From Cryptomeria japonica (taxonomy: Eukaryota; Streptophyta; Pinopsida; Cupressales; Cupressaceae), in contig NW_026729207.1 in the NCBI RefSeq assembly GCF_030272615.1, positions 62,001 to 126,000 on the forward strand: a stretch of DNA of 64,000 bases. The letters are read 5' to 3'. The notes under the pieces are model-generated. The model saw only the letters and a list, made by a program, of their open reading frames with translations. It did not search any database and had not been told where the DNA came from. The translations under genes and the position numbers were made by a program. The first letter of the stretch is position 1. Each line of letters begins with the position of its first letter. Positions 23,830-36,812 of the stretch are shown here, piece by piece.

Positions 23830-24364
23830 CTCCCTCCTAGCTTTGGAAGATAGATAAAGTAACCTACATCACATTTCCTTTTTCATAATGTTAGTCTCCA
23901 AGAATATATATCATCTATACATATTATAAGAAGTATCATCAAGACATAATATAAAACATCATTCATAGAGTATCACCTAACCATGTGATATAAAAATTCA
24001 TCATTCCATTATGACAAGATATCACCTAAACACATGATATCAGTATTGCCTAAACACGCAATACTAAGGATAAACATATGAGGATGGTTAGATTCTCATC
24101 TTATCCTATTTGTGATATGTGCACAAACATTTTATATAAATGTTTTATCACAACACCATCATGGCACATCCATGACATACCAGAGATCTAACATGATAAC
24201 TAGTTTAGAGAATCATAAGATCGTCACCTTATGATGTCTACATACAAGTGTTCATAATCTGAGAGATCGTCACCTCTTAGATATGAACACAAGGGGGTGA
24301 AACCCAAAATATCCCAACATGACAAAAGAAGTTTACACATTAAACATCTTATTTACAAAGCAGA
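23830..24364 (-). other. Copia-2 3' untranslated region and polypurine tract
   Basis: Non-coding sequence between the RNase H stop and the 3' LTR. The polypurine tract is at 23830-23849 (minus strand: AAAGCTAGGAGGGAG). Confidence 0.75.
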
Positions 24365-26014
24365 TTACCTTTCTATCATACCTAAACCTTTTATGAAGTG
24401 ATCAACCTTCACTCTGGAAAGTGGTTTGGTCAGAATATCTGCAATCTGATCTCTTGTGTTAACATATTCCAATTTGATCACATTTTTGTCTACCATGTCT
24501 CGCACATAATGGTATGGAATCTCAATATGCTTGGATCTGTCATGAAATACTGGATTTATAGAGAGATTTATGCAACTCTGGTTGTCACAATGGATGACAA
24601 TGGGTTTCATGGGCTCACCAAATAGTCCCACAAGCAACTTCCTAAGCCATACTGCCTCTCGAGCAGCCATGGAAGCTGCAATGTACTCGGCCTCAGTGGA
24701 ACTCTGAGCTACAGAAGACTATTTTCTGTAGATCCAAGATATCATGGCTTATCCTAAACTGAAGCAACACCCTGAAGTGATTTTCCTATCAGTCACGCTC
24801 CTAGCCCAATCTGAGTCTATAAATCCATGTAGGTCTAGATCAACTTTCTCATATTTGAGACCAAGGTTTAGAGTACCTTGTAAGTATCTCATTATGTGTT
24901 TCATTGCAATCAAGTGAATTTCCTTAGGTTCACACATAAACTGACTTAAGGCATTGACAACATAACAGATATCTGGCCTTGTATTCACCAGATACATCAG
25001 GGACCCAATCATTTGTTTGTAGAGTGTAGGATCAATGGATTGTGACTATGTTGTTGCTTCCTTAAGTTTATATAAATTTGTTTCCACGGGAGAGGTCATA
25101 GTTCTGCAGTTATGCATTCCGACTCTCTTCAAAATGTCCAAGGTATACTTTCCTTGGTTTAGTATAATATTTTCAGAATTTTGCCATATTTCCAAACCTA
25201 GGAAGTAATCAAGGAGTCCCAAGTCCTTCATATCAAATTCTTTAGATAAATCTTTCTTAAATTGATCTATGGGGTGATCTACTCCTATGATTAGTAAGTC
25301 ATCAACATATAAAATCAATACTAACATATCACCTTTATTTTGTTTGTAGTAGAGATTTGGATCTGCATCATTTTTAGAGAAGCCTAGTTTAGAGAGACAG
25401 GTATGAATTCTTTCATACTAGGCCGTGGGAGCCTATTTAAGCCCATAGAGAGCTTTCTTGAGTCTGCACACATGAGACTCTGCACCTTGAATTTCAAATC
25501 CTTCAGGTTGCTCTAGGTAGACTTCTTCTGAGATCTCACCATTAAGAAATGTTGTCTTAACATCCATCTGGTGCACCTTCCACCCTTTTGTTGCTGCAAT
25601 GGCTAGTACTGTTCTTACTAAGGTATATCTGGCTACAGGTGCAAAGGTTTCTTCATAATCTATTCCTTCCCTTTGAGAGAACCCTCTAGCAACAAATCTG
25701 GCCTTGTGCTTTTCAATACTGCCATCTGCAGCATGTTTCATTCTAAAAAGCCATTTAGATGACACAACTGATTTCTTAGTAGGCATAGGAATGATCTCCC
25801 AAACATCATACTTCATAATGGACTGATACTCTTTAGACATGGCATCCTTCCATACTTTATGTTTAAGTGCATCTGATACATTGTTTGGTTCAACTTTAGA
25901 GAGATCATTCATAAGAGCAACATAGCTAGTGAACTTATTAGGTTTTTTGCTTTCCCTGAAGGTTCTTGAAGGAGCAACAAACTTCTGAGCTTCTGCTACA
26001 GTCTGGTGGCCCAT
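24365..26014 (-). pseudogene. Copia-2 reverse transcriptase and RNase H
   Basis: RT signatures in order: KWLFRMKHAADGSIEKHKAR, ARGFSQREGIDYEETFAPVA, MDVKTTFLNGEISEEVYLEQ (26014-25433) and the intact catalytic YVDDLL near 25290. RNase H follows, with HGFIDSDWA (near 24840), TEAEYIAA (near 24690) and HCDNQSC (24590), ending SRVKVDHFIKGLGMIER at 24365. Stops: adjacent TAGs just below 25440 where [15 protein letters not shown] is expected, near 25044, and two at about 24748 and 24715. The frame differs from the upstream integrase frame by a shift near 26010. The motifs show it once copied element RNA; it cannot now. Confidence 0.92.
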
Positions 26015-27702
26015 AGAGGTCTTTTCTTGAATTTTTCTCTAGGTGGGATTGGATTTTCACCTATAGTTTCCTCAAGACTCTCCCTCTGAAGCTCAGGAGT
26101 AGGGTCTTCTTCTATGTTAGGAGTGGGGATATAGATTTCAGGTTCTATTGTACTTAGGGCTCTTTTGAAGACTAAGTCTTCTTCAAAGATTACATCCCTA
26201 CTAAGTTCAATATTTCTCTGACCATGTATATATATTCTATAGGCCTTGGATGTTTCACTATATCCTACAAGTATTCCTATTTTTCCAGAAGGTTCTAGTT
26301 TTAGTCTTTTCTCTTTACGTACATGTATATAGACAGGACACCCAAATATCCTAAGGTGGCTGATATCTAGCTTTAGTTTAGTAAATACTTCTTCAGGAGT
26401 TTTATCTTCAAGATGTGAGTGAGGACATCTGTTTTGTATATACACAGAAGTGTTAGTTACTTCTATCCAAAGATTGATATTTAGATTTTGATCAAGAATC
26501 ATGACTTTGGCAGCTTCTACAATTGTCCTATTTTTCCTCTCAGCTACCCCATTTTGTTGAGGATTATAAGGTATTGTTATCTCCCTCTTAATCCTTGAGT
26601 TTTTACAAAAATCTCTAAATAATTCTGATGTGTATTCCCCCCCATTATCAGTCCTTAGGGTTTTGATTTTATTACCTAAGTAGTTCTCTGTCAGTGATTT
26701 AAACTCTTTAAACCTACTAAGGATCTCTTCTGATTCTTTACACTTCAAAAAGTAGATCCAAGTTTTCCTAGAGTAGTCATCAACAAATATTACATAATAC
26801 AAACATCCTTCTAGAGAGGGAGTAGACATGGGTCCACATACATTAGAATGAACTAACTCTAATACTTTGCTTGTTTTCCTAGTACTATTATGGAAGGAAC
26901 CCTTGATATTTTTACCTAGGGTACATCCCTTGCATGCCTCTGAATGATATTGCTGCAACTTAGGTAAACCCGTGACAAGGTTTCCCATAGATGACAAAGC
27001 TCTATAGTTCAGGTGGCCTAGTCTTCTATGCCAGACCTCATTTGCATTTGTTTCTTCATGAATTAGGGCTAGGTTGGGCTCTGTGTATAGCTCATATAGA
27101 TAGCCTTGTCTTTGACCAATGACTTTAGCTTTCTTGATGGAAGAATTTCTTGGCCAAGCCAACACCTTGTTCTCCATGAAGGTTACTTTGAATCCATTAT
27201 CTTCTAGGGATAATATGGAGACTAGATTTCTCTTGATGCTGGGGACATACAGTACTCCTTTGAGTTTCAATGATATGCCTGTCTTCAGTTTGATGGTGCA
27301 GGAACCAATTCCTCTAACTAGATGTGAGGAATCATCTCCGACGGTTACTTCGTCTTCAATATCCTCTGTCATGGAGTTTAGCACTTCTCTAAACCCTGTA
27401 ATGTGTCTGGATGAACCACTGTCGATCACCCAAGAGTTAGACTTAATTGATACATGGCTTGTAAGTGCTGAGTAGAGGACATAGTTCTGGGAGTCATCTT
27501 CTCTTTTAGATTTTCCTGCTCTGGTAAATGTGGCTTGTTTGGCTCTCTCTGGACACTTTGCAACAAAGTGCCCGAACTTATTGCACCTATAGCATTGAAT
27601 ATGTGATAAGTCTCTCTTTGAAGTGTTCTTGCCTTGATGACCCTTCCTCTTCCTAAATTGCTTCTTCTTGGTTGTCTTATTTGTGTTAGTATTTAGGACT
27701 TA
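25996..27702 (-). pseudogene. Copia-2 gag C-terminus, protease and integrase in one open frame
   Basis: There is no stop from the TAA at about 27702 down to 25996. The frame includes the nucleocapsid knuckle CYRCNKFGHFVAKC (near 27555-27595), protease WVIDSGSSRHITG (near 27430), GAG-pre-integrase (VWHRRLGHLNYRAL) and the integrase core. The first integrase aspartate is asparagine (ELVHSNVCGPM; AAT at about 26842), while LRTDNGGEY and NGVAERKNRT keep the second aspartate and glutamate. The loss should abolish strand transfer. The frame ends in REKFKKRPLWATRL because of the frameshift into RT. Confidence 0.92.
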
Positions 27703-28264
27703 AAGGTCTTCATCTATGTTCTTTTGTTTTATTCCCATTTTGTTCAATCTTGATTCTTCTTGGAGATAATCGTCCCTTAATCTTTCAAACTTAGGATATT
27801 TGGATCTTGCATTGATGCCTTGGATGAATGTACTCCATCTGCTAGGAAACCCATCTAGAGCAATGAGTATTAACTCTTTGCTTTGGATCTCGTAATCCAG
27901 AGTTGCTAGTTCATCTCTTAGAATTGGTATCTACATAAAGTAGGCATTGATTGTCTCCCCCTTGTTCATGGTGATATGATTTATTTCTTGTTTTAATGCC
28001 AGAGTTTGACTTGCATTTGATATCTCAAATGTGCTTTCAAGTGCTTTGAACATTTTATAGGCTGTTTGATATTTTCTTATGATGGGATTTTTCATTTCCT
28101 TCAATCCATGCGGTTTTGTCAGGTTCATTTTTAGGTTGATCATTTTTAGTTTGAACAAATGAATCCACTTTGTTCTCCTTTAAGATCATATGGATTCTGA
28201 ATTTCCAGGCTGAAAAATCATCGCCACCTCTGAGTCTGTCTTCGAATCTGATAGTGCTAGCCAT
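27703..28264 (-). pseudogene. Copia-2 gag N-terminal region
   Basis: It starts at the ATG at 28264 with MASTIRFEDRLRGGDDFSAW, the usual copia gag opening. A frameshift near 28100 moves to the frame 28158-27931 (YKMFKALESTFEISNAS, typical UBN2 gag sequence), then a TAG at 27931 and a TAA near 27702. It once formed the virus-like particle shell of the element. Confidence 0.88.
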
Positions 28265-28340
28265 TGGAGAAATGTGATGTAGTATATAACCTTGTTCTTA
28301 AATTATTCACAAAATTGAATAGCCTCAAGTTCAATCATGT

Positions 28341-28353
28341 GGCTTTGGTACCA
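28341..28353 (-). other. Copia-2 primer binding site
   Basis: On the minus strand TGGTACCAAAGCC directly follows the 5' LTR. It resembles the initiator-methionine tRNA complement used by copia elements (TGGTATCAGAGC). Confidence 0.8.
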
Positions 28354-28996
28354 TGTAAATGTTATTGCAATTTCCAATTTAGTGAACAAGTTATATACTA
28401 GATGATGTATTTAAGATTTATTACTATGACAATAATATTATCATCTTTCTTTTCTGCACGTGTAGAGGATGAACATGTATCGATTTTAATGTCATCCTTT
28501 TCTTTTGAATGATGTATATATAGTAAGACAACCATGATCAAGTGGAACCTTGATCGGACATGTCTTTTAGACATGTTCGACCAAGATGTCACTTGGTCGT
28601 GACTTGTCTACCGATTCACTTAGTGTTATGATAACTAATTGGTATCAAAGTAAATGATAACAGATCGATATAAACACACCCAATAATGAATCGGTGTTAA
28701 TAGAAAACAATAACAGATTGATATAAACACTCCCGATAATGAATTGGTGTTAATAGAAAACAAGTCCGATCACAAATAGCATTAGATCGACACTTAACTA
28801 TGTTAAGAAGGTCGTCGATCTAATCCATCTTTATCAATATCATAATTATGATCAATGTTACAGTCTGATAAACATATTCAGTTTGGAAAGCATAAATTAG
28901 ATAATCTAACAGCATAGATGAGTAAACCAAAATAGAATAGAAGAGATTAATGAGTTAGGAAAGTCTTATCTTGTTGAAGCTACTAATGCATTAACA
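28354..28996 (-). repeat. Copia-2 5' LTR (right)
   Basis: 643 bp, the same length as the left LTR. TATA box at 28515-28522, hairpin at 28526-28609, and the tandem 53-bp units again. Followed by the CTCTT duplication at 28997-29001. Confidence 0.95.
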
Positions 28997-29690
28997 CTCT
29001 TGAGGTATCAATAAGTATGCCATGCACCCAGAAACTCTCATATGTTCTATATTATGGTTCCTTTTGTTCCAAGCTTCTTCTGGTGTTTTATTTACCACTA
29101 CTTTTGTTGGACATATATTTAATATGTATACCAAGCATGCAACTGATTCATCCCAATACTCATTTGGTAGATTTTTTTCTTTTACCATACTTCATGCCAT
29201 TTGCATAATTGTTATATTATTTCTCTTTGCTATTCCATTTTTTTGAGTGTACCTTGTTGTAAATTATTTTCTTATGCCAATTTCTTTGTAAAAAATCTAA
29301 AAATCACTTGAGATATATTCACCAACTTAATTAGTTCTCAATGCTTTGATATAGTAACCACTTTATTTTTCATATTTTGCATTAAACTCTTTAAAATCAG
29401 AAAATATATTTGTATTTCAAAAAATAAACCCATACTTTCCCACTAAAATGATCAATAAATGTCAAGAAATAAAGTCTTCCACTTATGGATGGTGTTTGCA
29501 TTGGTCCACAAAGATCTAAATGCTCTATCTCAAGTGGTTGTTTTTCTGTATAAGCCTCCCTAACTAGAAATTTGTTTCTATGTTTATTTTCCAATATGAA
29601 ACTCTCACATGTTGTCTTAAGTGGCTCTATTGGTGGCAATCCATATACCATTCCTTTCTTATATAACAAATGTAATCCTTTGAATAATAG
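28997..29690 (-). pseudogene. Copia-1a integrase fragment
   Basis: The continuation of Copia-1 beyond the nested Copia-2. Minus-strand frames include the integrase C-terminal side (29188-28991; NEYWDESVACLVYILN) and GAG-pre-integrase plus integrase start (29669-29397; LYKKGMVYGLPPIEPLK, LEIEHLDLCGPMQTPS, YFLTFIDHFSGKVW). Stops lie between them. It aligns with 43340-44030 of Copia-1b and ends abruptly near CCTTTGAA at about 29688. Confidence 0.85.
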
Positions 29691-30429
29691 GAATATGATA
29701 GCTCTAAGATACGTATGATAGACACAAGAGGCCTATTAAAAACTTAAGATACTTATGAAAGTCTCAAGAGACCCATGACAATCCCATGAGACCTATCATC
29801 ATGAAAAGAGACTTATAGAAATCCATAAAGTTAGGCATTTATATAATCTCATTACATGACAAATAATGATGGTACACATGTCAAAAATTGATTGGTCATA
29901 ATTTTGTGATATGAATAGTCATATATACTTCATTTTAAAAAAAACTATTTGTGCCCTAACAACACAACCTAGCTATGTTATAGGTTTGACTACCTTGAGA
30001 AACTAGGAATATTTAATTTTATAATAATTTAGTCACTTTCATCATGGGTTATCATTAATTTCACATGACTTTTATAAATATTATATCGTATAATAGTTTG
30101 AGTATAAGTGATTTCAATGAATTCTAGAAACTAGTCTTGCATGCCTCGTCAATGATTCATATCTAGCAAACTTTAACTTCAATGAATGCTTATTTTTTGA
30201 AAAGAATTGGAGAGAAATTATTGGAATTACCATTTGTTTTATATAGGAAAGGAGATGAGATAAAATAAGTGTGCATTATTTGATAGAAGGATTGATATTG
30301 AATGAATATAGGAAAAGGTGTAAAACAAAGATATAGAGAATAGTTAGTGATAAAAAAATTGATTCTTGGGAACAACAATAATATAAAAAGGAGTACAAAG
30401 GAGATATGAGAGAAGAACTTTACAAAGAA

Positions 30430-31690
30430 TGTGTTGGAAACCGATAATTCCAATAGGGTTGAGTGTCATACAATGCCATTCTACAGTTCCTGGATTATTT
30501 TATAGTTTAGCTTGTTTCCATAAAACTCTCTAGCATGCTTTAGTGTATATAATGTAATAAATTTATTTTTTAGTATTGTTTTCAATTTTTGGCATGGTTT
30601 CCTATAGATTTTGTAAACTCATTTGATTTATTTATGTCATGAAAAATAATGTATTTAATGACATTTTGATACAGCTCTATTCTTCTTGTTTAATCAGTGT
30701 ATGCAAAGAAAATTAATATTTCTTTTTTGTAAAATATCTATATTCAAAAATTTGTTTTTTTTTATTTTCTAAGTATAAATCTACCAATATTATCTAGGAT
30801 TGTATTTAAAAGTCCTCATTTGGCAGCAAACTAGGTGATTTTATTAAAATTTCATTATGTAAAAAACTAATTATTTGTCAATCTCAAAATTCAATAGAAG
30901 TGATTATGATTATTGGTGCATTAAAATGATGACATTTTTTTGAGTAAAATAATTATAGAAAATTGTAAAAATTAGGTATTAAGAGCCTGTTGATTGGAAT
31001 AACTTATAACCAGTGATAAAATGATTAAGGAGGCAAATAATACTAATGTACAAGATTTATTGCACAGTCTAATAGCTCCTGATAAGAGCTTATTTCCATC
31101 AATTTTAGATGCATATATAGCTAAGACTGCTTGAAATAATATAAAAGAGATATCTAAGAATGATTGAAAGAATATAAAAGAATCTTATGAAGGCAGTGAC
31201 CAGATCAAGGTTGTCAAGCTACAAACCTTGAAAATGGAATTTCACAAATTTAAAAATGTAGGAAGCTGAAATGTGAGTGATTAATATGTAAGGTTAAACG
31301 ATTTTGTTAATAAAATGGCTACTCTCAAAAAAATTATCAACAAATAAGTTATCATAAAAAATGTGTTGATGTCTCTAACAACAAGGTGGAACAATTGTAT
31401 CATCATCATTGAAGAGAGGAAAGATTTGTTTATCATTTAGTATGATAACCTTGTGAGATATCTTATTTCACATTATGAACGATTGAGAGATTCATCTTTA
31501 GAAGTTAATGATAAATATTTTTCCTCTAAGTTACATATTTCAAAGAAGGAAGATGTCAATACTAGCTCCAAAATAATCAATATCAAGGGAAAGGAAAAAT
31601 TAGAATTCTTCAACAGGAAACACAAGACGAAGTGGTCCAAGAGGAAGAGTTATAGACAAATTTGACAAGAAAATATCCAATATTTTTAAT
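30430..31690 (+). pseudogene. Ancient copia LTR end, PBS and gag relic, copy B
   Basis: A possible LTR starts TGTTGGAAACC near 30432, and a PBS-like GGTATTAAGAGCC follows at about 30982. Beyond it a decayed UBN2-type gag can be read in changing frames: GSDQIKVVKLQTLKMEFHKF (near 31200), KEIINKQ (near 31340) and the best frame 31453-31665 (MRYLISHYERLRDSSLEVND). It ends in Arg-rich sequence near 31640. The same relic is at about 49660-50890 in copy C. It is broken at many points. Confidence 0.65.
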
Positions 31691-34600
31691 TAAAGTAATT
31701 GGGGAAGGGCCCCAACTTGTTATACATTAGATGACATTCATCAAACGTAAAGAGAAAATAGCAGGTTTATACATAGGTAAAACTTTCAACAAGGCCACAC
31801 TGTTGCAATGCAAATACATATAGAGATCTAAAATGGGGCCGAGAAGCAAGATTAGAGGAACAATGTGAGATCTATGAGAAGGTATAGAATGAACCTTTTT
31901 TATTTTTGCGAACAACTCTTCATAAAGAATCCATAACAAGAGAAGAAAAAGGAATAGTATTTTCTAAACCAAGTGGTGCCTCAACAGAGTCTGAGAGAGG
32001 AGCCACTAAACCTAGGAGAGGGATATGGTAGTCTAGGGAAAGAGAATTTAGGAGCAGTGAATGAATAAGTCAATTACTTGAGAGAGCCCCTGATTGATCC
32101 AACAAGGAATCAGTAGTGTTGGTGTTTCCAACTGATTATCTAGAATTTCCTATAAGATAACCAATCTTAATCCATAAATTTTAGACAAGTGACGAGCAAA
32201 TTGGATTTAACCAAAAGGTAGAAATGATCTATACTTTAGGATCTACAAGACATATGGGGGTGACCCTTTACAATATTTAATGGATTTGTAATAAAGTGGA
32301 CTAATATTGCTAAAATGCAGATTGCTCTCAATGAGTATCAACTAGATTATCCTAAATTTAATGCTGAATTGGCAAGATCCATGGTTATTTATCACTATTG
32401 GGTAAAATTGAGAGAAAGATCTAACCTACACCTACTCCTACAAATAGAAAAGAAAAGAGATCAATAATATTTTAGATGGTGCCTAAAATTCACTTAAATT
32501 CTCAAAGATCAATGTCTAATCCAAGTGAGAGAGTCATAATTGTGAGAACATTGAATATCTTCATGAACCTTTAACTACTTAGCTACCTAGACCTCACACA
32601 TTAATGATTGACACCAAATAAAGTCAAGAAATCACTCTAAATTTTTCTTAATGATTGCTATTACACCTCTCAATTCACTGAAATAAATCCACAACATTTA
32701 ATTCCTTCCTTAGAGAGAACATATAAACAAGATTCCGACCAATTGTACAAGTGTCAAAATTAAATTGTCCTATACAAGGGTATCCTATAGTACGTATACA
32801 TTTTCATATAGGACAAAACTGATTTGTGCTCTTAAAAAGAGAATTTATGAATATAACAATTTCTTTCAAATTCAGCACTTCCTTTGGCTTATTTTCCTCA
32901 TGTGATGCTTAATGGATTATTTGATAGGACAAAATTTTTTATTGTTGTTTTGATGGTGAAGAGGAGTCTGAGTCTAAGAGAACAAGAAAATTATAAATAT
33001 GACACAAATCAACATCTTTCCACTAAGTAGGAGATATAAAAAATGTGATGATATTTGAATGAAATCGTTTAATACACCAAGTAGCGTTTCCATTGGAGAT
33101 CATCAACTTTATGAAAAATTTCAATAGAAAGGGGTTTGGAGAGGTCTACATCCAACAAGGTCCTTGTGAAGGAGGTATGGGAGAAGTGTTGGAGACATAT
33201 GTGATGATTGATTTTATAGATATGTAATAAGATGTATGAGGTCCTCTCTAAGTCTTGAATCAGATCACAATCACCATAATTATATTTGGTGGCCACCTTG
33301 ATAGGAGTTATGCTTGTCCCTTGTTTAGGTTGACCTAGTTGATGTTTGCAGAGATGAAGATGGTATATATAGAAGGTCAAATTAGTGTGCTGGTGTTTCT
33401 TTGATGGTAGTTATGTGGGGAAGATGATATATAAATTATTTCCTATTATTATCATTATAGAAGTTTGTGACATGCAAAGATAGTGAATGTGGAAGTGATT
33501 GTTGATAGAGTTTGTTTCTTGTAACAAAGATTCAAGGATAACTTCATAATTGGGCAATGACTTCGTTTAACTCACTCAAATTTTTAGGGTGTTCATGTAT
33601 ATTTCCATTGAGTAGTGAGCTTTATCCTAGAATTTATTTGTATCTTACCTTGGATAAAGCCTACAAGTCCTTTCTATCTTGCCCTTAGATAGTAGACCTT
33701 AGGTTGCAAGACTTCTAGGCGGTAGTGTGCTTCCATGGTAGTGTTTAAAATAAATTGTAATGATATCATATATATTGCGAGTTAATTGTCACCATGGTTT
33801 TTCCTTGTTTAGGGGTTTCCACATAAATCTAGTGTTCCCCTATGCATTGTGTTTTATGGTTTCATGTTGCATTACTACTTATTATGTTTTTGAAGATTAA
33901 TGGATTAAACTTAAAATGTTTTTAGGTCCAGACCAATTCACCCCGCTTGTCTCTAAATCCTGAAGTGTGTTCAATAGGAAGAGACTAGTATTAGGGTCAA
34001 CTTTGATAAATCTACCCAATTTTTTGCCTCTATATTCATGGGTGGCAGTGCACCAAAAGTGCAATGAGAGGTGAGAGAGATGAACCTAAGTGAGAGAAAC
34101 CTCAATAGGATCAATTAGGGGAATTAAATGATGGGGTCCAAGGTTAGAGAGATAAAGAATGAGAATCCTATTTGTAGAGGCCAATAGAAGGGACAACATC
34201 CCTATCATTAGTATTATCAAATTAAATAACAAAGAACCAACAAGCATGAGAATAAATATCCATCTTACCTATCACCACAAGGTTTGAATATACAAATATC
34301 TAGGGGTGGAATAATATGGGAGACAACGACAATTGATTGAATCTTCTGATTAGAACATTTTTTTTTGTAATAATAAATGCAGTCTAAAATCTTCTTGCCC
34401 AAAAATACCTCTAGAATAGAGGAGGAGCATCGGAGGCAATTTTCTAGAGGAACTAAAGGACTCGAGAGGTTTTTTGGAGTGGGTTTGTAAACATACTCTT
34501 GAGTGCGTAATTTACTAACATGCAATCTTTCACTGGATGGGTGTTTTGCTAAAAGGGTGAGTCAGAGTTGGAAATATCCACAGTGATAGTACAAATAGGG

Positions 34601-35144
34601 GAGCCTCTACCAAAAGGGATTTAAAGAGGAGAATTTTTAATGGCTGCAATGGGAAAGTGTATCAGGTTTGAAATTTGAGGACTAGAGGCCATTGGTGGTA
34701 AAAAAAAATTCAATAGATAAAATACTTATAGAGATAAAAAAATATTCATTGTTACCATTGTGATAGGTATGACCATTTTGAAATGGATTGCAGATTGGAA
34801 TCTTGTGAATTTTTAATCATTTTATGTAATCATTACACGTTCACATCAAATCATATCAAACATAAAAAATGGAACTAATCAAAAAAAGTATCTAACTCTC
34901 CTTTAAGACTAAAGTTGGATCTTATTTTGATTATTTTAACTAATGAAATTATATTTATCTTACTGGCGAACATATATTACCATTATTGTGGCCACTTAGT
35001 CAGCCATCAATTAATTAATTACAACATATCCAGTTATCAATTAGGTACAACTACATTTTTGCTACAACTTATATTATTCGATCTCCTACAAAGAGGAACT
35101 AATTGTGAAGCAGATTAAATTATGCGTCAACAAAACAAGTACTC
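31690..35144. other. Non-coding copy B sequence matching copy A 1599-4960
   Basis: There is no gene. The minus-strand ORF at 33069-33380 corresponds to 2879-3190 in copy A, but nearly every base difference changes an amino acid, so it is not a conserved protein. A zinc-knuckle relic (CYHCDRYDHFEMDC) lies near 34745-34790. Relative to A, B has lost about 280 bp near 32728 and about 50 bp near 33030. Confidence 0.6.
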
Positions 35145-35223
35145 AATATCCCCTTCGTTGCAAGTCACAACTTAGTATTAATCAAACTAATTTCTAATAT
35201 AGTATAAACTGGCTATAATTCTA

Positions 35224-35725
35224 ATGAGATGTATGGTTCAACTAGGTCAAAATATTTATGTAAAGAATTTGGTATTATTGGCCTTACATTTGATCATCAT
35301 GGCTATTGAAGCCAAGTCAATCATTAAAAGTAACAGATAGCTTAGGGCTTCTACAATATCTCTGGATGCTACTCAGTCTAGTAATCGAAGAATCTTTAAC
35401 TTACAAAATTATGGTGTAGTGGGTAATGGAGTGCATGACAATACTGAGGTCCCCTTATCATTTATTCTTTTGTTACTAATATTAGATATTATTTATTGCC
35501 ACTTTTACCATTTCTATCTTGAGTAACAAAAAGTTTACATCTTATTAACAAGGACTCCAAAATATTGTATCTTATTAATATTCTAATGCTTTTCAGGCAT
35601 TTACTAATGCATGGAATGATGCCTGTAAAGTGTCGTTAAGAAATTTGTATGTGTCAAGTGAGAAGACTTTTCTGGTTAACAATCTAAATTTCCACGGACC
35701 GTGTCAGCCTAGCTTCACATTTTAG
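35224..35725 (+). pseudogene. Polygalacturonase relic, copy B (exons 1-2)
   Basis: Exon 1 at 35224-35448 and exon 2 at 35597-35725 have exactly the lengths of copy A exons (225 and 129 nt) and keep the splice borders. The signal-peptide region (VKNLVLLALHLIIMAIEA) and FLVNNLNFHGPCQP are recognisable. Exon 1 has a TAG at 35338-35340; the last codon of exon 2 is TAG where copy A has CAG. Homology stops in intron 2 near 35815; exons 3-8 are absent here. The upstream flank, including a TATA-like motif near 35200, also matches copy A. Confidence 0.88.
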
Positions 35726-35824
35726 GTGTAAAATTTGAACATAACCCTAAAGGATTCAAAAACAATGGATTTAATACATGAAGTCCATTTTATCGAAATG
35801 TTGTATACATGTATGCTAAATTAC

Positions 35825-36812
35825 TTACTATTCATTTAAGTTAATAACTATTCATTCATAGGTATACTTGGGTACTGCTATCCATACAAGATAGTTATTA
35901 GCCCCAATTCAAGACAACATCTAAGCATACAGGTTAGGTATTTGTTCATTTGTGATAGAGTCCACACAATTGATATATGACACCTATCTTACTTAAGCAT
36001 GGGATAAGTATGTGCTCTTTCTAGATTATTATAAATCATTGGAACCATTTGAGTCCTAAGTTGCATCCTTAAAGACTATACTTCCCATCGGAAGTGGAAC
36101 AAGGTCATCATCCTTAGATTAATTAATCATATATACAAGCTTGAAACCCACCTCAAAATTCATCCTATGGCCTTGGGGATTCAAGTGATCCTTCATAATC
36201 CTCCTTATTATGAATATCTTTTATTCTATTATTATGTTAATAATTGAACCCCCTCACTCAATCATTATCTTGAGTAATTATTTACTATAATGCTTACCCC
36301 TCTAAAATCACATCTTTGATTGCCTGCATACTAGGGACATAGTTCATCCCTAAATTTCCTATATAGATTGCTTCTAAATGGGATCAAGAACTATTTAGTT
36401 CTACCTTCTAACTAAATTTCATGTAAACTATATAGTGGGTATTCAACCCTTTCTAAAGTCTTTATCCCAGACAATTCCTTTATGGTCACTACAAACAATG
36501 GGAATCTCATAAAGTAAAAAGGTTACATATTGGCCCCTTTCTTGTTTACCTAATTCCACTAGGTCATAATCCTATGATCACGTCAGCCTTATCCTATGTG
36601 TCAAAATAAAAAAATATTGAAATCCAACTAAAATCATTCATTCGAATAATTGCATTAGGTTTATTAAAATTTATCAAATTCGGTTTTCAATCTATTTTTA
36701 GAATTTCCCATCCCTTGGATCTTAACTTCACAATGTCCCTTATTACTCCCTAGTGATATATAGGGATGATTTCATAGATGTCATTATTCCAATTTTATTA
36801 GGTGATCAATTT
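35825..36812. repeat. ~1-kb block shared by copies B and C
   Basis: It matches 59890-60888 in copy C, beginning ATTCATAGGTATACTTGGG and ending ATTTTATTAGGTGAT. No ORF. It is not found in copy A within this window. It follows polygalacturonase intron 2 in B but the 3' flank in C. Solo LTR or unique flank are both possible. Confidence 0.7.

Larger units (their letters stand above)
23187..28996 (-). mobile_element. Copia-2, complete Ty1/copia retrotransposon (5.8 kb)
   Basis: A full minus-strand element: two 643-bp LTRs (23187-23829 and 28354-28996), TG..CA ends, PBS at 28341-28353, polypurine tract at 23830-23849, and a 5-bp duplication CTCTT. Domain order on the minus strand is gag, CCHC, protease, integrase, RT, RNase H, as in Ty1/copia. 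It is inserted in the integrase region of Copia-1, so it is the younger of the two. The LTRs look roughly 95% identical by eye. Several stops, frameshifts and an altered integrase residue make it non-autonomous now. Confidence 0.95.
20810..29690 (-). mobile_element. Copia-1a, partial Ty1/copia element split by Copia-2
   Basis: This minus-strand element begins at its 3' LTR (20810-21179), followed by a polypurine tract, a decayed RT/RNase H region (to 23186), the nested Copia-2 (23187-28996), and then part of integrase and GAG-pre-integrase (28997-29690). At about 29690 it stops abruptly against copy B. Its gag, PBS and second LTR are missing here. A sister fragment (43046-46443) has exactly those parts but also repeats the integrase and linker region, so the two are not simply halves of one molecule. 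Confidence 0.8.

Noticed and set aside
30190..30453. Minus-strand hydrophobic ORF in copy B, with a shorter version in copy C (49504-49686)
   Set aside because: It is AT-rich, changes length and sequence between copies, and overlaps the probable start of the old copia LTR.
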